From assembly GCA_048498155.1 (NCBI GenBank), contig JBEHYN010000045.1, positions 1 to 23,430 of the forward strand: DNA of 23,430 nucleotides, read 5' to 3'. The translations under genes were made by a program, and so were the position numbers. The notes below the pieces were generated by a model. It was not told the DNA's origin and searched no databases. It worked only from the letters and a program-made list of their open reading frames with translations. Positions 1 through 7,035 of the stretch are shown one piece after another; the first letter of the stretch is position 1; each line of letters opens with the position of its first letter. The stretch comes from BOG-938 sp048498155. GTDB taxonomy: Bacteria; Pseudomonadota; Alphaproteobacteria; Caulobacterales; Caulobacteraceae.

Positions 1-802
1 CAACCGCAACTCAACGGACGGCGGGGCGCGTGCGGCGCCCGGCTTAGCAAAGACAACCGCGCGGGCCAACCGCAACTTTCCAGCGCTGCTGAACGGTGGA
101 CAGGGGGGCTTAGCAAAGACAACCGCGCGGGCCAACCGCAACTAAGCTGATGCGCCCGCGCACGGCGGCGCGGGCTTAGCAAAGACAACCGCGCGGGCCA
201 ACCGCAACTGCTGCGCTAGTCGCTCAATCCACCGACCTGGCTTAGCAAAGACAACCGCGCGGGCCAACCGCAACTGTGCAGCGCGCCTAGCGCCATCGGT
301 CATAGGCTTAGCAAAGACAACCGCGCGGGCCAACCGCAACTGAGGCGCGCACCTTGGAAGCTGCACGAGTGGCTTAGCAAAGACAACCGCGCGGGCCAAC
401 CGCAACCTATCGCTCGCCATTGCGTGCGCGGTTGTGGGCTTAGCAAAGACAACCGCGCGGGCCAACCGCAACGTGTAGAGGCCGCCATCCACTGTCGTGT
501 GCGGCTTAGCAAAGACAACCGCGCGGGCCAACCGCAACCATCGTGAGACCGTAGCGCGATCCGGTAGAGGCTTAGCAAAGACAACCGCGCGGGCCAACCG
601 CAACTGACGCCAAGCTCACGCGCGCGCGCCTCTAGGCTTAGCAAAGACAACCGCGCGGGCCAACCGCAACTGACGCCAAGCTCACGCGCGCGCGCCTCTA
701 GGCTTAGCAAAGACAACCGCGCGGGCCAACCGCAACCAACGACGCGGGCAACTGGCTGATTTGCGTGGCTTAGCAAAGACAACCGCGCGGGCCAACCGCA
801 AC
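1..802 (-). CRISPR. CRISPR array, type II (probably II-C) architecture, 12 full repeats plus one partial
   Basis: A 36-bp repeat starts at 41, 107, 173, 239, 305, 371, 437, 503, 569, 635, 701 and 767, with an unbroken period of 66 bp. Positions 1-10 carry the last 10 bases of another copy, so the array continues left of the window. On the plus strand each copy begins GGCTTAGCAAAG and ends GGCCAACCGCAAC, and I see no mismatch between copies. All 12 spacers are exactly 30 bp. Repeat 36/spacer 30 is typical of type II arrays. Read on the minus strand the repeat begins GTTGCGG and ends TTTGCTAAGCC, like alphaproteobacterial II-C repeats I remember, so transcription is inferred on the minus strand. 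The right-hand repeat is intact and stops 22 bp from the stop codon of the next gene, leaving no room for a classical leader. No cas gene or anti-repeat is visible; type and strand are inferences. Confidence 0.95.
605..700. repeat. Duplicated CRISPR spacer
   Basis: The spacers at 605-634 and 671-700 are identical over all 30 bases (both begin TGACGCCAAG and end GCGCCTCTA). With the intervening repeat this is an exact tandem duplication of one 66-bp spacer-repeat unit. Recombination or slippage between repeats is the simplest origin; two independent acquisitions of the same protospacer are less likely. Confidence 0.97.
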
Positions 803-824
803 CGTGCGGGCCTCAAACCTCGCC

Positions 825-1163
825 TTACGGCTCCGCCGCCAGCGGATTGCCCAGGATGAAGCCATCGCCGGGCTTTAGGCCCAATTCCTCAAGGCTATAG
901 GTTAGGTCTATGTGGCCCGGGCCAGCCGCGCCACAGGTCCGTGCATGCCTGGGCGCGAACAGGACCATGGACTGGGGCTCGCGGCGCAAAACCGCCGCCG
1001 TGAAATCGGACTTGCGGATGCAGGCGGTGGCCGCAACCCGCACCGTGACCCCCGCGGCCGTAACGCTGACCGCGTAGACCGGCATGACAGCCTGGGGCGC
1101 CTGGGCCCAAGTCGGCGCAGCGATCATGACAAGCCAGGCGACGAAAACGGCTGAAGCTTTCAC
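825..1163 (-). CDS. Small exported protein of unknown function
   Basis: The product is 112 residues from a GTG start at 1163. It begins MKASAVFVAWLVMIAAPTWA, a typical Sec signal peptide probably cleaved after AQA, and leaves a mature domain of about 90 residues with two cysteines (in TACIRK and RTCGAA) that could form a disulphide in the periplasm. A TTG five codons upstream (1175) also opens this frame, but the GTG puts the signal peptide at the N-terminus and has GGGG about six bases before it. The gene follows the rpsD terminator on the same strand, and its stop codon is 22 bp from the CRISPR array. I do not recognise a family. Codon use and the signal sequence support a real gene, but no function can be given. 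Confidence 0.7.
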   Translation of the reverse strand: MKASAVFVAWLVMIAAPTWAQAPQAVMPVYAVSVTAAGVTVRVAATACIRKSDFTAAVLRREPQSMVLFAPRHARTCGAAGPGHIDLTYSLEELGLKPGDGFILGNPLAAEP

Positions 1164-1176
1164 GGCATTCCCCAAC

Positions 1177-1206
1177 GCAAAAAGGGCCCGGTTTCCCGGG
1201 CCCTTC
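1177..1206 (-). terminator. Rho-independent terminator of rpsD
   Basis: A perfect 10-bp stem (1182-1191 paired with 1196-1205, AAGGGCCCGG/CCGGGCCCTT) closes a four-base loop that reads GAAA on the minus strand. On that strand it is followed by a short T-run. It lies 26 bp beyond the rpsD stop codon and directly before the start of the next minus-strand gene, so it separates rpsD from that gene. Confidence 0.85.
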
Positions 1207-1231
1207 GCATTAGCTCGAAATTCAGCGCGGA

Positions 1232-1849
1232 TTAAGACGCGTAGAATTCGACGACCAGGTTCGGCTCCATCTTCACCGGATAGGGCACTTCGGCCAGTTC
1301 CGGCGCGCGGATGAACTTCACCGACAGGTGCTTGGCGTCGACTTCAATATAGTCGGGCGTATCACGCTCGGCCGATTGGATGGCTTCCAGCACCAGGGCC
1401 ATGTTGCGCGAACGCTCGCGCACCTGGACCACGTCGCCTTGTTTCACCCGGTAGGACGCGATGTTCACGCGCTTGCCGTTGACCATCACGTGGCCGTGGT
1501 TGACGAACTGACGCGCCGCGAAGGGCGTGGGCACGAACTTGGCGCGATAGACGATAGCGTCCAGCCGGCTCTCCAGCAGGGAGATCAGGTTTTCCGAGGT
1601 GTTGCCCTTGCGGCGAGCGGCCTCGTCATAGGTGCGGCGGAACTGCTTTTCGGTCAGGTTGCCGTAATAGCCCTTCAGTTTCTGCTTGGCGCGCAACTGC
1701 AGACCGAAATCGGAAACTTTGGACTTGCGGCGTTGGCCGTGCTGGCCGGGGCCGTACTGGCGTTGATTGACGGGCGATTTGGGGCGGCCCCAAATGTTTT
1801 CGCCCATACGCCGGTCAATTTTGTACTTCGCCGAATGGCGCTTGGACAT
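1232..1849 (-). CDS. rpsD: 30S ribosomal protein S4
   Basis: The product is 205 residues, the normal length for S4, a primary 16S rRNA-binding protein that starts assembly of the 30S body. The N-terminal S4 domain (MSKRHSAKYKIDRRMGENIW) is of the form lacking zinc-binding cysteines. The S4 RNA-binding fold follows from about residue 95 (SRLDAIVYRAKF, then RQFVNHGHVMVNGKRVNI), and the C-terminus ends in VEFYAS. The ATG at 1849 gives the conserved N-terminus. It stands alone here, not in the alpha ribosomal-protein operon, which is usual in alphaproteobacteria. It has a strong terminator downstream and about 180 bp of non-coding sequence upstream, with a possible promoter at 1976-2004. Confidence 0.98.
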   Translation of the reverse strand: MSKRHSAKYKIDRRMGENIWGRPKSPVNQRQYGPGQHGQRRKSKVSDFGLQLRAKQKLKGYYGNLTEKQFRRTYDEAARRKGNTSENLISLLESRLDAIVYRAKFVPTPFAARQFVNHGHVMVNGKRVNIASYRVKQGDVVQVRERSRNMALVLEAIQSAERDTPDYIEVDAKHLSVKFIRAPELAEVPYPVKMEPNLVVEFYAS

Positions 1850-1975
1850 AGGTCTGCTCTTTCATACGATGCGGACCGGTCGCTCCCCATATGGAGCAAC
1901 GATTGCAACGGCGGCCTCGCATCACCCGTCATAGATTTCCAGCGCCACAGGCAGGGCCTGGGCGGGAAAGGCCGC

Positions 1976-2004
1976 TGTATGCGTGCGCAAGGCCGCAAAG
2001 TCAA
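1976..2004 (-). promoter_or_regulatory. Possible rpsD promoter
   Basis: On the minus strand TTGACT (1999-2004) is followed after 17 bp by CATACA (1976-1981). The -35 box is close to consensus but the -10 box is poor. It would give a 5' leader of about 120 nt, which also contains a small hairpin (GCTCC at 1882-1886 pairing with GGAGC at 1893-1897). Support is motif and spacing only. Confidence 0.35.
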
Positions 2005-2030
2005 TCCGGGCGGGGCCCTCGCAGGCAAGA

Positions 2031-2261
2031 TCAGGCCGCCCCTTGGCGCGCGCTTCGTCTGCGGATCAGGCCTCGGCATTCGGGCGCGCCGCACCGGCAT
2101 TGAAACTGCTGGAACAGTTCGTCCTCGGTCGCCTCATAATCCATGGTCAGGATGGCCCCGGCCGGGATGGCTTTCAGCGCGTGGACGTACTGATGCTCCA
2201 TGTCGACCTCCACATTGGGGTCGCATGAATGGGCTAGGCAGCCGGCGAAATAGCTGTCCAC
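2031..2261 (-). CDS. Short SET/post-SET domain protein, possibly an N-terminally truncated remnant
   Basis: About 76 residues from a GTG at 2261. The sequence carries the C-terminal half of a SET methyltransferase domain: an HSCDPN motif, then AIPAGAILTMDYE (the GxxLTxDY strand with the catalytic-type tyrosine) and a post-SET cysteine cluster CRCGAPECRG. SET enzymes transfer methyl groups from S-adenosylmethionine to lysine, but a full domain needs about 120-130 residues and the N-terminal half is absent. The Asn of the usual NHSC motif is Ala here (LAHSC). The frame stays open upstream to the trmJ stop codon (2304-2306). There is no ATG, and the only Shine-Dalgarno-like stretch (AGGTGG, overlapping the trmJ stop) is placed for an unusual CTG at 2288. 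It is either a small translationally coupled gene or a decaying fragment. Confidence 0.5.
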   Translation of the reverse strand: MDSYFAGCLAHSCDPNVEVDMEHQYVHALKAIPAGAILTMDYEATEDELFQQFQCRCGAPECRGLIRRRSARQGAA

Positions 2262-2303
2262 CAGGTAGAGGTTGGGCGACTTTTTCAGGCTGTGCGAACC
2301 ACC

Positions 2304-3083
2304 TCATTCGCTCGCGGGCGAGCGCTTGGCCGCCAGTTTTTCCAGCACCCTCCCCCGACCCTTGCTCAACGCCGTGATCACGCCACGCAGGGTGCGCACC
2401 TCCTGCTCGTTCAGCAAGGCGCGGGCGAAGATGGCGCGCAGGTTGCGGACCATGGATGGCTGCTTTTCCGGCGGGTGGAAGAACCCTGCTGCGTCCAACT
2501 CGCCCTCCAGCTGGCCGTAAAGGCCCGCCAGCATGGCCTGGTCAGCGGGCGGCGCGCCCTCGCGGAAGGCCGGCGGCGGGCGGTCTGAATGGGCGGTTCG
2601 CCACTCATAGGCGTTGATCGCCACAGCCTGGGCCAGGTTGAGGGAACGAAAGCGCGGGTCGATGGGGATGGTGATGATGGCTTGGCAGAGGGCGATGTCC
2701 TGGGTCTCAAGGCCGGCCCGCTCGCCGCCGAACAACAGGCCGGTGGCCAAACCTTCGTCCACCGCCTCATGCAGCAGGGCTGCGCCGTCGCGTGGGGTGA
2801 TGATCGGCAACTGCACTTCGCGCGGGCGCGCCGTGGTGGCGTACAGGCGCTGCAAGTCCGCGCAGGCCTGCTCAAGCGTGTCGAACACCTTGGCATTGTC
2901 CAACGGCCAGTCCGCGCCGGAGGCGCAGGCCCAGGCCCGCTCTTGCGGCCAGCCGTCTCGCGGGGCCACCAAGCGCAGATCCTCCAGGCCGAAATTGGCC
3001 ATGACGCGGGCAACCGCGCCGATGTTCTCGGCCAACTGGGGCTGGCTCAGGATCACGCACGGGGCGCGCGAAGTCTGCGTCAT
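2304..3083 (-). CDS. trmJ: tRNA (cytidine/uridine-2'-O-)-methyltransferase, TrmJ type
   Basis: The product has 259 residues and belongs to the SPOUT (TrmH) superfamily. By family knowledge TrmJ 2'-O-methylates position 32 in the anticodon loop of tRNAs. Diagnostic stretches are the N-terminal PQLAENIGAVARVMANFGL, the AdoMet-knot motifs LLFGGERAGLE and IPIDPRFRSLNLAQAVAINA, and the C-terminal helical extension (MVRNLRAIFARALLNEQEV, then LRGVITAL) that marks TrmJ rather than TrmL or TrmH. The chosen start is the ATG at 3083, with GGAAAG shortly upstream; a TTG one codon earlier is less likely. It is divergent from icd across about 160 bp. A SET-domain fragment follows in the same frame behind its stop codon. 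Confidence 0.9.
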   Translation of the reverse strand: MTQTSRAPCVILSQPQLAENIGAVARVMANFGLEDLRLVAPRDGWPQERAWACASGADWPLDNAKVFDTLEQACADLQRLYATTARPREVQLPIITPRDGAALLHEAVDEGLATGLLFGGERAGLETQDIALCQAIITIPIDPRFRSLNLAQAVAINAYEWRTAHSDRPPPAFREGAPPADQAMLAGLYGQLEGELDAAGFFHPPEKQPSMVRNLRAIFARALLNEQEVRTLRGVITALSKGRGRVLEKLAAKRSPASE

Positions 3084-3245
3084 CAATGGACTTTCCGGCC
3101 CCTCTGAAAATCAACGCGCCCGCATGGTTTCCCCACGCGGCGCAACCGTCTATAGCAGCCCTGCTGCGCCGCGAACGGCCCTGTGCGCCCTTCGCGAGCT
3201 TGCGCCCTAAACGCCCTTCCGGGTCCCCTTGGAGCTATCCTGTCG

Positions 3246-4457
3246 ATGTCGAAAATCAAAGTCGCCAATCCGGTCGTCGATATCGACGGCGATGAAATGA
3301 CCCGGATCATCTGGAAGCTGATCAAGGACAAGCTGATCTTCCCCTACCTCGACCTGCAACTGGATTACTACGACCTGAGCGTCCAGCGGCGAGACGAAAC
3401 CAACGATCAGATCACTATCGACGCGGCCCACGCGACGCAGAAATACGGCGTAGCGGTCAAGTGCGCCACCATCACCCCGGACGAGGCCCGGGTGAAGGAA
3501 TTCGGCCTGAAGGAAATGTGGAAGTCGCCCAACGGCACGATCCGCAACATCCTGGGCGGGGTGATCTTCCGCGAACCGATCATCTGCAAGAACGTGCCGC
3601 GCTTGGTTCCCGGCTGGACCCAGCCCATCGTGGTCGGCCGCCACGCCTACGGCGACCAATACCGCGCCACCGATTTCCTGGTGCCCGGCAAGGGCAAGCT
3701 GACCATGACCTGGGAAGGCGAAAACGGCGACAAGATCGAGCGCGAGGTGTTCAACTACCCCGGCGCCGGCATCGCCCTGGCGATGTACAACCTGGACCAG
3801 TCGATCCGCGACTTTGCCCACGCCTCCTTCGCCTACAGCCTGAACCGGGGGTTCCCACTCTATCTGTCGACCAAGAACACCATCCTCAAGCGCTACGACG
3901 GCCGCTTCAAGGACATCTTCCAGGAGATCTTCGAGGCCGAATACGCCGACAAGTTCAAGGCAGCGGGCCTGACCTACGAGCATCGCCTGATCGACGACAT
4001 GGTGGCGGCGGCCCTCAAATGGTCCGGCGGCTATGTGTGGGCCTGTAAGAACTATGACGGGGACGTGCAGTCCGACATCGTGGCCCAGGGCTTCGGCTCT
4101 CTCGGCCTAATGACCTCGGTGCTGATGACGCCGGATGGCAAGACCATGGAGGCGGAAGCCGCCCACGGCACCGTTACCCGCCACTTCCGCCAGTATGAGC
4201 GCGGCGAGTCGACCTCGACCAATTCCATCGCCTCGATCTTTGCCTGGAGCCGCGGCCTGGCGCATCGGGCCAAGCTGGACGGCAACGAAGCCCTGGCGCG
4301 CTTTACGGCCATCCTGGAGAAAGTCACTATCGACACGGTGGAATCCGGCGACATGACCAAGGACTTGGCCTTGCTGGTAGGCGCCGATCAGGGCTGGTTG
4401 AGCACCGAAGGCTTCCTCGACAAGGTCTCAACTAATCTGGACAAGGCCATGTCTTAG
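3246..4457 (+). CDS. icd: Isocitrate dehydrogenase (NADP+)
   Basis: The product has 403 residues, the length of the homodimeric, eukaryote-like type of NADP-dependent isocitrate dehydrogenase (EC 1.1.1.42) usual in alphaproteobacteria. It oxidatively decarboxylates isocitrate to 2-oxoglutarate in the TCA cycle. Visible motifs are VDIDGDEMTRIIW at the N-terminus, the substrate loop KSPNGTIRNILGG (residues 93-105), GRHAYGDQYRATD with a substrate-binding arginine, the metal-site region LIDDMVAAALK, and the C-terminal AAHGTVTRHFRQY and STNSIASIFAWSRGL that bind NADP. The reading frame is open for 21 codons upstream, but the ATG at 3246 (MSKIKVANP) gives the conserved start, with GGAG about ten bases before it. 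Confidence 0.97.
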   Translation: MSKIKVANPVVDIDGDEMTRIIWKLIKDKLIFPYLDLQLDYYDLSVQRRDETNDQITIDAAHATQKYGVAVKCATITPDEARVKEFGLKEMWKSPNGTIRNILGGVIFREPIICKNVPRLVPGWTQPIVVGRHAYGDQYRATDFLVPGKGKLTMTWEGENGDKIEREVFNYPGAGIALAMYNLDQSIRDFAHASFAYSLNRGFPLYLSTKNTILKRYDGRFKDIFQEIFEAEYADKFKAAGLTYEHRLIDDMVAAALKWSGGYVWACKNYDGDVQSDIVAQGFGSLGLMTSVLMTPDGKTMEAEAAHGTVTRHFRQYERGESTSTNSIASIFAWSRGLAHRAKLDGNEALARFTAILEKVTIDTVESGDMTKDLALLVGADQGWLSTEGFLDKVSTNLDKAMS

Positions 4458-4498
4458 GGGGTTAATCCTTCCAAGCTTGAACAAGTCTGGAGCCGCGC

Positions 4499-5113
4499 TT
4501 GGCCGACGATAATGATCTGGGACCCATAGGCGGGATCAAAATCGGCGGCGGCCGCGCGGCTGACCGACCACCGATCGTTGCGGAATACACGCGCCCGCGC
4601 CAACGGCGCGGCGGCGGATTTATTTCCAAACTGGTTCTGGCGGTGATCGCCCTCGCCGCCGCCGGCTTCTTCCTCGCCCCATGGTTTGCCCTGCAGGCCG
4701 TGCGGTCGGCGGCGGAAAGCCACGACAGTCAGGCCCTGGCCGAACTGGTGGATTACAACGCCGTGCGCGACGGGCTCAAGGCCCAGCGTTCCGGCGCCCC
4801 GCCGCCGGCCCCGGTCGACCCGTGGCAGCACCCGCTGGAAGCCATGCGCCGGGCCATGCAGGCCCAGACGCCCATCGCCGGCCCCAGTGTCGAAAACGAC
4901 CTCACTCCGGACGCCCTCAACGCCCTCACCAACGGTCGCGCGCCCGGTCAGCCCGTCGCATCCCATCCCTGGCCACAACTGCGTTACTGGGGCTTTGATC
5001 GCTGCCGCCTGGCTGTGAGCGATCCCGCAAACCCACGCCGCGAGACCCTGCTCACCTTCCAGCGCCACGGCTGGTACACCTGGAAACTCAGCCAGGTGCG
5101 ACTGCCGGGCTAA
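4499..5113 (+). CDS. DUF2939-type membrane-anchored protein
   Basis: The product has 204 residues from a TTG at 4499, chosen because GGAG lies six bases upstream and no better start exists. A proline-, arginine- and glycine-rich N-terminus (about 40 residues, presumably cytoplasmic) precedes one hydrophobic segment (FISKLVLAVIALAAAGFFLA). The stretch after it, WFALQAVRSAAESHDSQALA and LVDYNAVRDGLKAQ, is the pattern I associate with DUF2939. The C-terminal half is exported or periplasmic by this topology. The role of the family is unknown. It begins 41 bp behind icd on the same strand and may be cotranscribed, and it is convergent with the propeller gene, with only 12 bp between stop codons. 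Confidence 0.8.
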   Translation: MADDNDLGPIGGIKIGGGRAADRPPIVAEYTRPRQRRGGGFISKLVLAVIALAAAGFFLAPWFALQAVRSAAESHDSQALAELVDYNAVRDGLKAQRSGAPPPAPVDPWQHPLEAMRRAMQAQTPIAGPSVENDLTPDALNALTNGRAPGQPVASHPWPQLRYWGFDRCRLAVSDPANPRRETLLTFQRHGWYTWKLSQVRLPG

Positions 5114-5125
5114 TACCGCCCTGTC

Positions 5126-6547
5126 TCAGGGCAGCATCGCCGTGGCGTTGCGCTTGGGAACCTGACCGACCGGGATGCGCGTGATTTCGCGCAGGCCCGT
5201 CATGTCGATTACCGAGACATTATTGGATGTAGCGTTGGCGACATAGGCGGCCTTGCCGTCCGGCGTCAGGGTGACCCAGTCCGGCGAAACGCCGACATCG
5301 ACACTGCCCAGCAGCTTCAAATCCGGCAGGGCATAGATGTAGACGGCGCTGTTGAGCCGGCTGTCGACGATCATTCGCGAATTGTCCGGCGTCACCGCGA
5401 TTCCGTGGGACTCGCTACCGCCCTCCAGCACCTCCGTTTTGCCCGGGCCGAGCTTGGGCAGGGCGATGCGCTGAAGTTCCTTGCGCGTTGCGAAATCAAC
5501 CACCGCGAAGCCGTTGAAGTCGCTGAGCTGTACGAACATGTGCCGGGTGGAGCCATCCGGGTTGGTGTCGAACGCGAGCGGCCGCACACCCTTGTCAAAG
5601 TCCATGACCCACACGGGCTCCTCGGTCTTCTGGTCGATCGCCGTGACCGATTTGCCCGCGATGGAGCCCGCCAGCACATAGCGGCCGTCCGGCGTCACAT
5701 AGGTATTGTGGACCCTGCCCTTGATGGGGATGCTCTTGACGCGCTGCAGGGCCAAGGTGTCGACCACATCGACCGCGCCGGCGCCCTCGGCAATGGCGAC
5801 ATAGACTCGGGCGCCGTCGCGGCTGATCGAGATGTTGTTGGGGTGCCCGCTCAGAGGAACCTTGCTGATGACCCTCAAGGTGCGCGAATCGACAACGTCC
5901 AGCGTAGAGTCGGCCTCATCGCTCACATAGATCCGGCTGCCGTCCGGAGCGCCCGCGACCCCGTGATTGACCTCGATGCCCGTGATGCGGCCCACAACCT
6001 TGTTGGTGGCCGGATCGATGATGTGGACCTCATCCCCGCCGCTGTTGGACTGGATGATCCGGGGGTGCAGGGGTCCAGGAACAGCTGCGCCAGGGTTGGC
6101 CAGGGTTGCGCCGCGAACCCAGGCGGCCAGGGTTTGCCATTCCGGATCGGCCTTAGAGGCCCAGTGCTTTCCGCCGTCATGATGCGGATCGCCGCCCGCT
6201 TCGGCCGCCAGGGGATGGCGCAGCAGGCGGCTGGCTTCCGGATTGCCGGGCTTGATCCGCAGCCGCACGGTGTCGAAATTCTTGCGCGAATCCGCATCGT
6301 TCCAATTCCCCAAACCTTGCGGCAAAGGCTGCAGCTTCATTGTCGTGCCCGACGCGTGGCACGACACGCAGCGGGCGTGGCCCGGTCGCTTGGTGGTGAA
6401 GATCGGCTGGATACGCGCTTTGAAGAATTCAAAGTCGAGCGCGGGCGCGGCTGCGGGTTGGGATGCGTTGGGCGCGGCGGCGGTTTGAGCCACGGCCATG
6501 CTCGCGGGCGCCGCCAAGCCGATCAAAAGCAAACGGAACAGCGTCAT
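5126..6547 (-). CDS. Exported c-type cytochrome/YVTN beta-propeller protein
   Basis: The product has 473 residues from the ATG at 6547, which is preceded by a strong GGGGAGGGATC; twelve further upstream codons are open but lack this signal. The order is a signal peptide (MTLFRLLLIGLAAPASMAVA), an Ala/Pro-rich linker, a domain with one c-type haem motif CVSCH (residues 60-64), and from about residue 165 a seven-bladed YncE-like propeller with repeated blocks such as VAGAPDGSRIYVSDEAD, ISISRDGARVYVA and VTLTPDGKAAYVAN. Periplasmic haem attachment and an electron-transfer or oxidoreductase role can be inferred, but the propeller does not reveal a substrate. No cytochrome maturation or partner gene lies beside it. 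Confidence 0.85.
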   Translation of the reverse strand: MTLFRLLLIGLAAPASMAVAQTAAAPNASQPAAAPALDFEFFKARIQPIFTTKRPGHARCVSCHASGTTMKLQPLPQGLGNWNDADSRKNFDTVRLRIKPGNPEASRLLRHPLAAEAGGDPHHDGGKHWASKADPEWQTLAAWVRGATLANPGAAVPGPLHPRIIQSNSGGDEVHIIDPATNKVVGRITGIEVNHGVAGAPDGSRIYVSDEADSTLDVVDSRTLRVISKVPLSGHPNNISISRDGARVYVAIAEGAGAVDVVDTLALQRVKSIPIKGRVHNTYVTPDGRYVLAGSIAGKSVTAIDQKTEEPVWVMDFDKGVRPLAFDTNPDGSTRHMFVQLSDFNGFAVVDFATRKELQRIALPKLGPGKTEVLEGGSESHGIAVTPDNSRMIVDSRLNSAVYIYALPDLKLLGSVDVGVSPDWVTLTPDGKAAYVANATSNNVSVIDMTGLREITRIPVGQVPKRNATAMLP

Positions 6548-6699
6548 GGCCGATCCCTCCCCAAGGTTTTCTTTCCAGGACATTACGCGCCGCGCGCGAA
6601 CGACGCCAACTCAGAATTGGGACAGATCCGGCGCCCCTGCTAGAATTGAGCGCAGCGAAGGAATTTGAGGTCCGCCGCGGCAAACGGGAAGACATGACA

Positions 6700-6978
6700 A
6701 TGAAGTTCACCGCCTCGGTTCTCATCGCGGCCCTCGCCGGATTCGGCTCCGTCAACGCGCAGCCCGCGCCGGCGTCCGGCGGACACGACCCGGTGCGCGT
6801 CGCCGCTGCAGCCGCCATGCACAAGACCTGCGCCGCCGATCAGGAGAAGCTGTGCGCCGGCATGATCGCGCATGACGCCCTAGCCTGCATGCGCGAAAAC
6901 ATCGCCCAGCTCAGCGCCCCCTGCCAGAAAGCCATCAACGACCTGCCCCCCGGCAAGGATCAGACGCCCAAGCCATAG
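6700..6978 (+). CDS. Small exported cysteine-rich repeat protein
   Basis: The product has 92 residues. MKFTASVLIAALAGFGSVNA is a signal peptide, and the mature part carries four cysteines in the pattern CAADQEKLC ... ACMREN ... APCQKAI. This resembles the Cys-rich (Golgi apparatus FGFR1-type, PF00839) repeat found in many short proteobacterial secreted proteins whose role is unknown. The ATG at 6700 is preferred over the one at 6694 because GGGAA (6686-6690) lies nine bases upstream, at normal spacing. It is divergent from the haem/propeller gene across about 150 bp, so the two share a promoter region. Confidence 0.75.
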   Translation: MKFTASVLIAALAGFGSVNAQPAPASGGHDPVRVAAAAAMHKTCAADQEKLCAGMIAHDALACMRENIAQLSAPCQKAINDLPPGKDQTPKP

Positions 6979-7035
6979 ACCCGTAAGTGGCGCCCCACGC
7001 CGCGCCCCAATGGCGGCGAGGGCTGCCCATTGAAC

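Noticed and set aside
142..782. Two long minus-strand open frames of about 150-160 residues with 22-residue peptide repeats
   Set aside because: They lie wholly within the CRISPR array. The 66-bp period is divisible by three, so any frame without a stop in the repeat yields a repeating peptide; there is no ribosome-binding site or family.
1328..2377. A 349-codon plus-strand frame opposite rpsD and beyond
   Set aside because: It is the antisense shadow of rpsD and neighbouring GC-rich DNA; the minus-strand genes have full family support.
5405..6643. A 412-codon plus-strand frame opposite the cytochrome/propeller gene
   Set aside because: It is an antisense shadow; the minus strand carries a signal peptide, a haem motif and propeller repeats.
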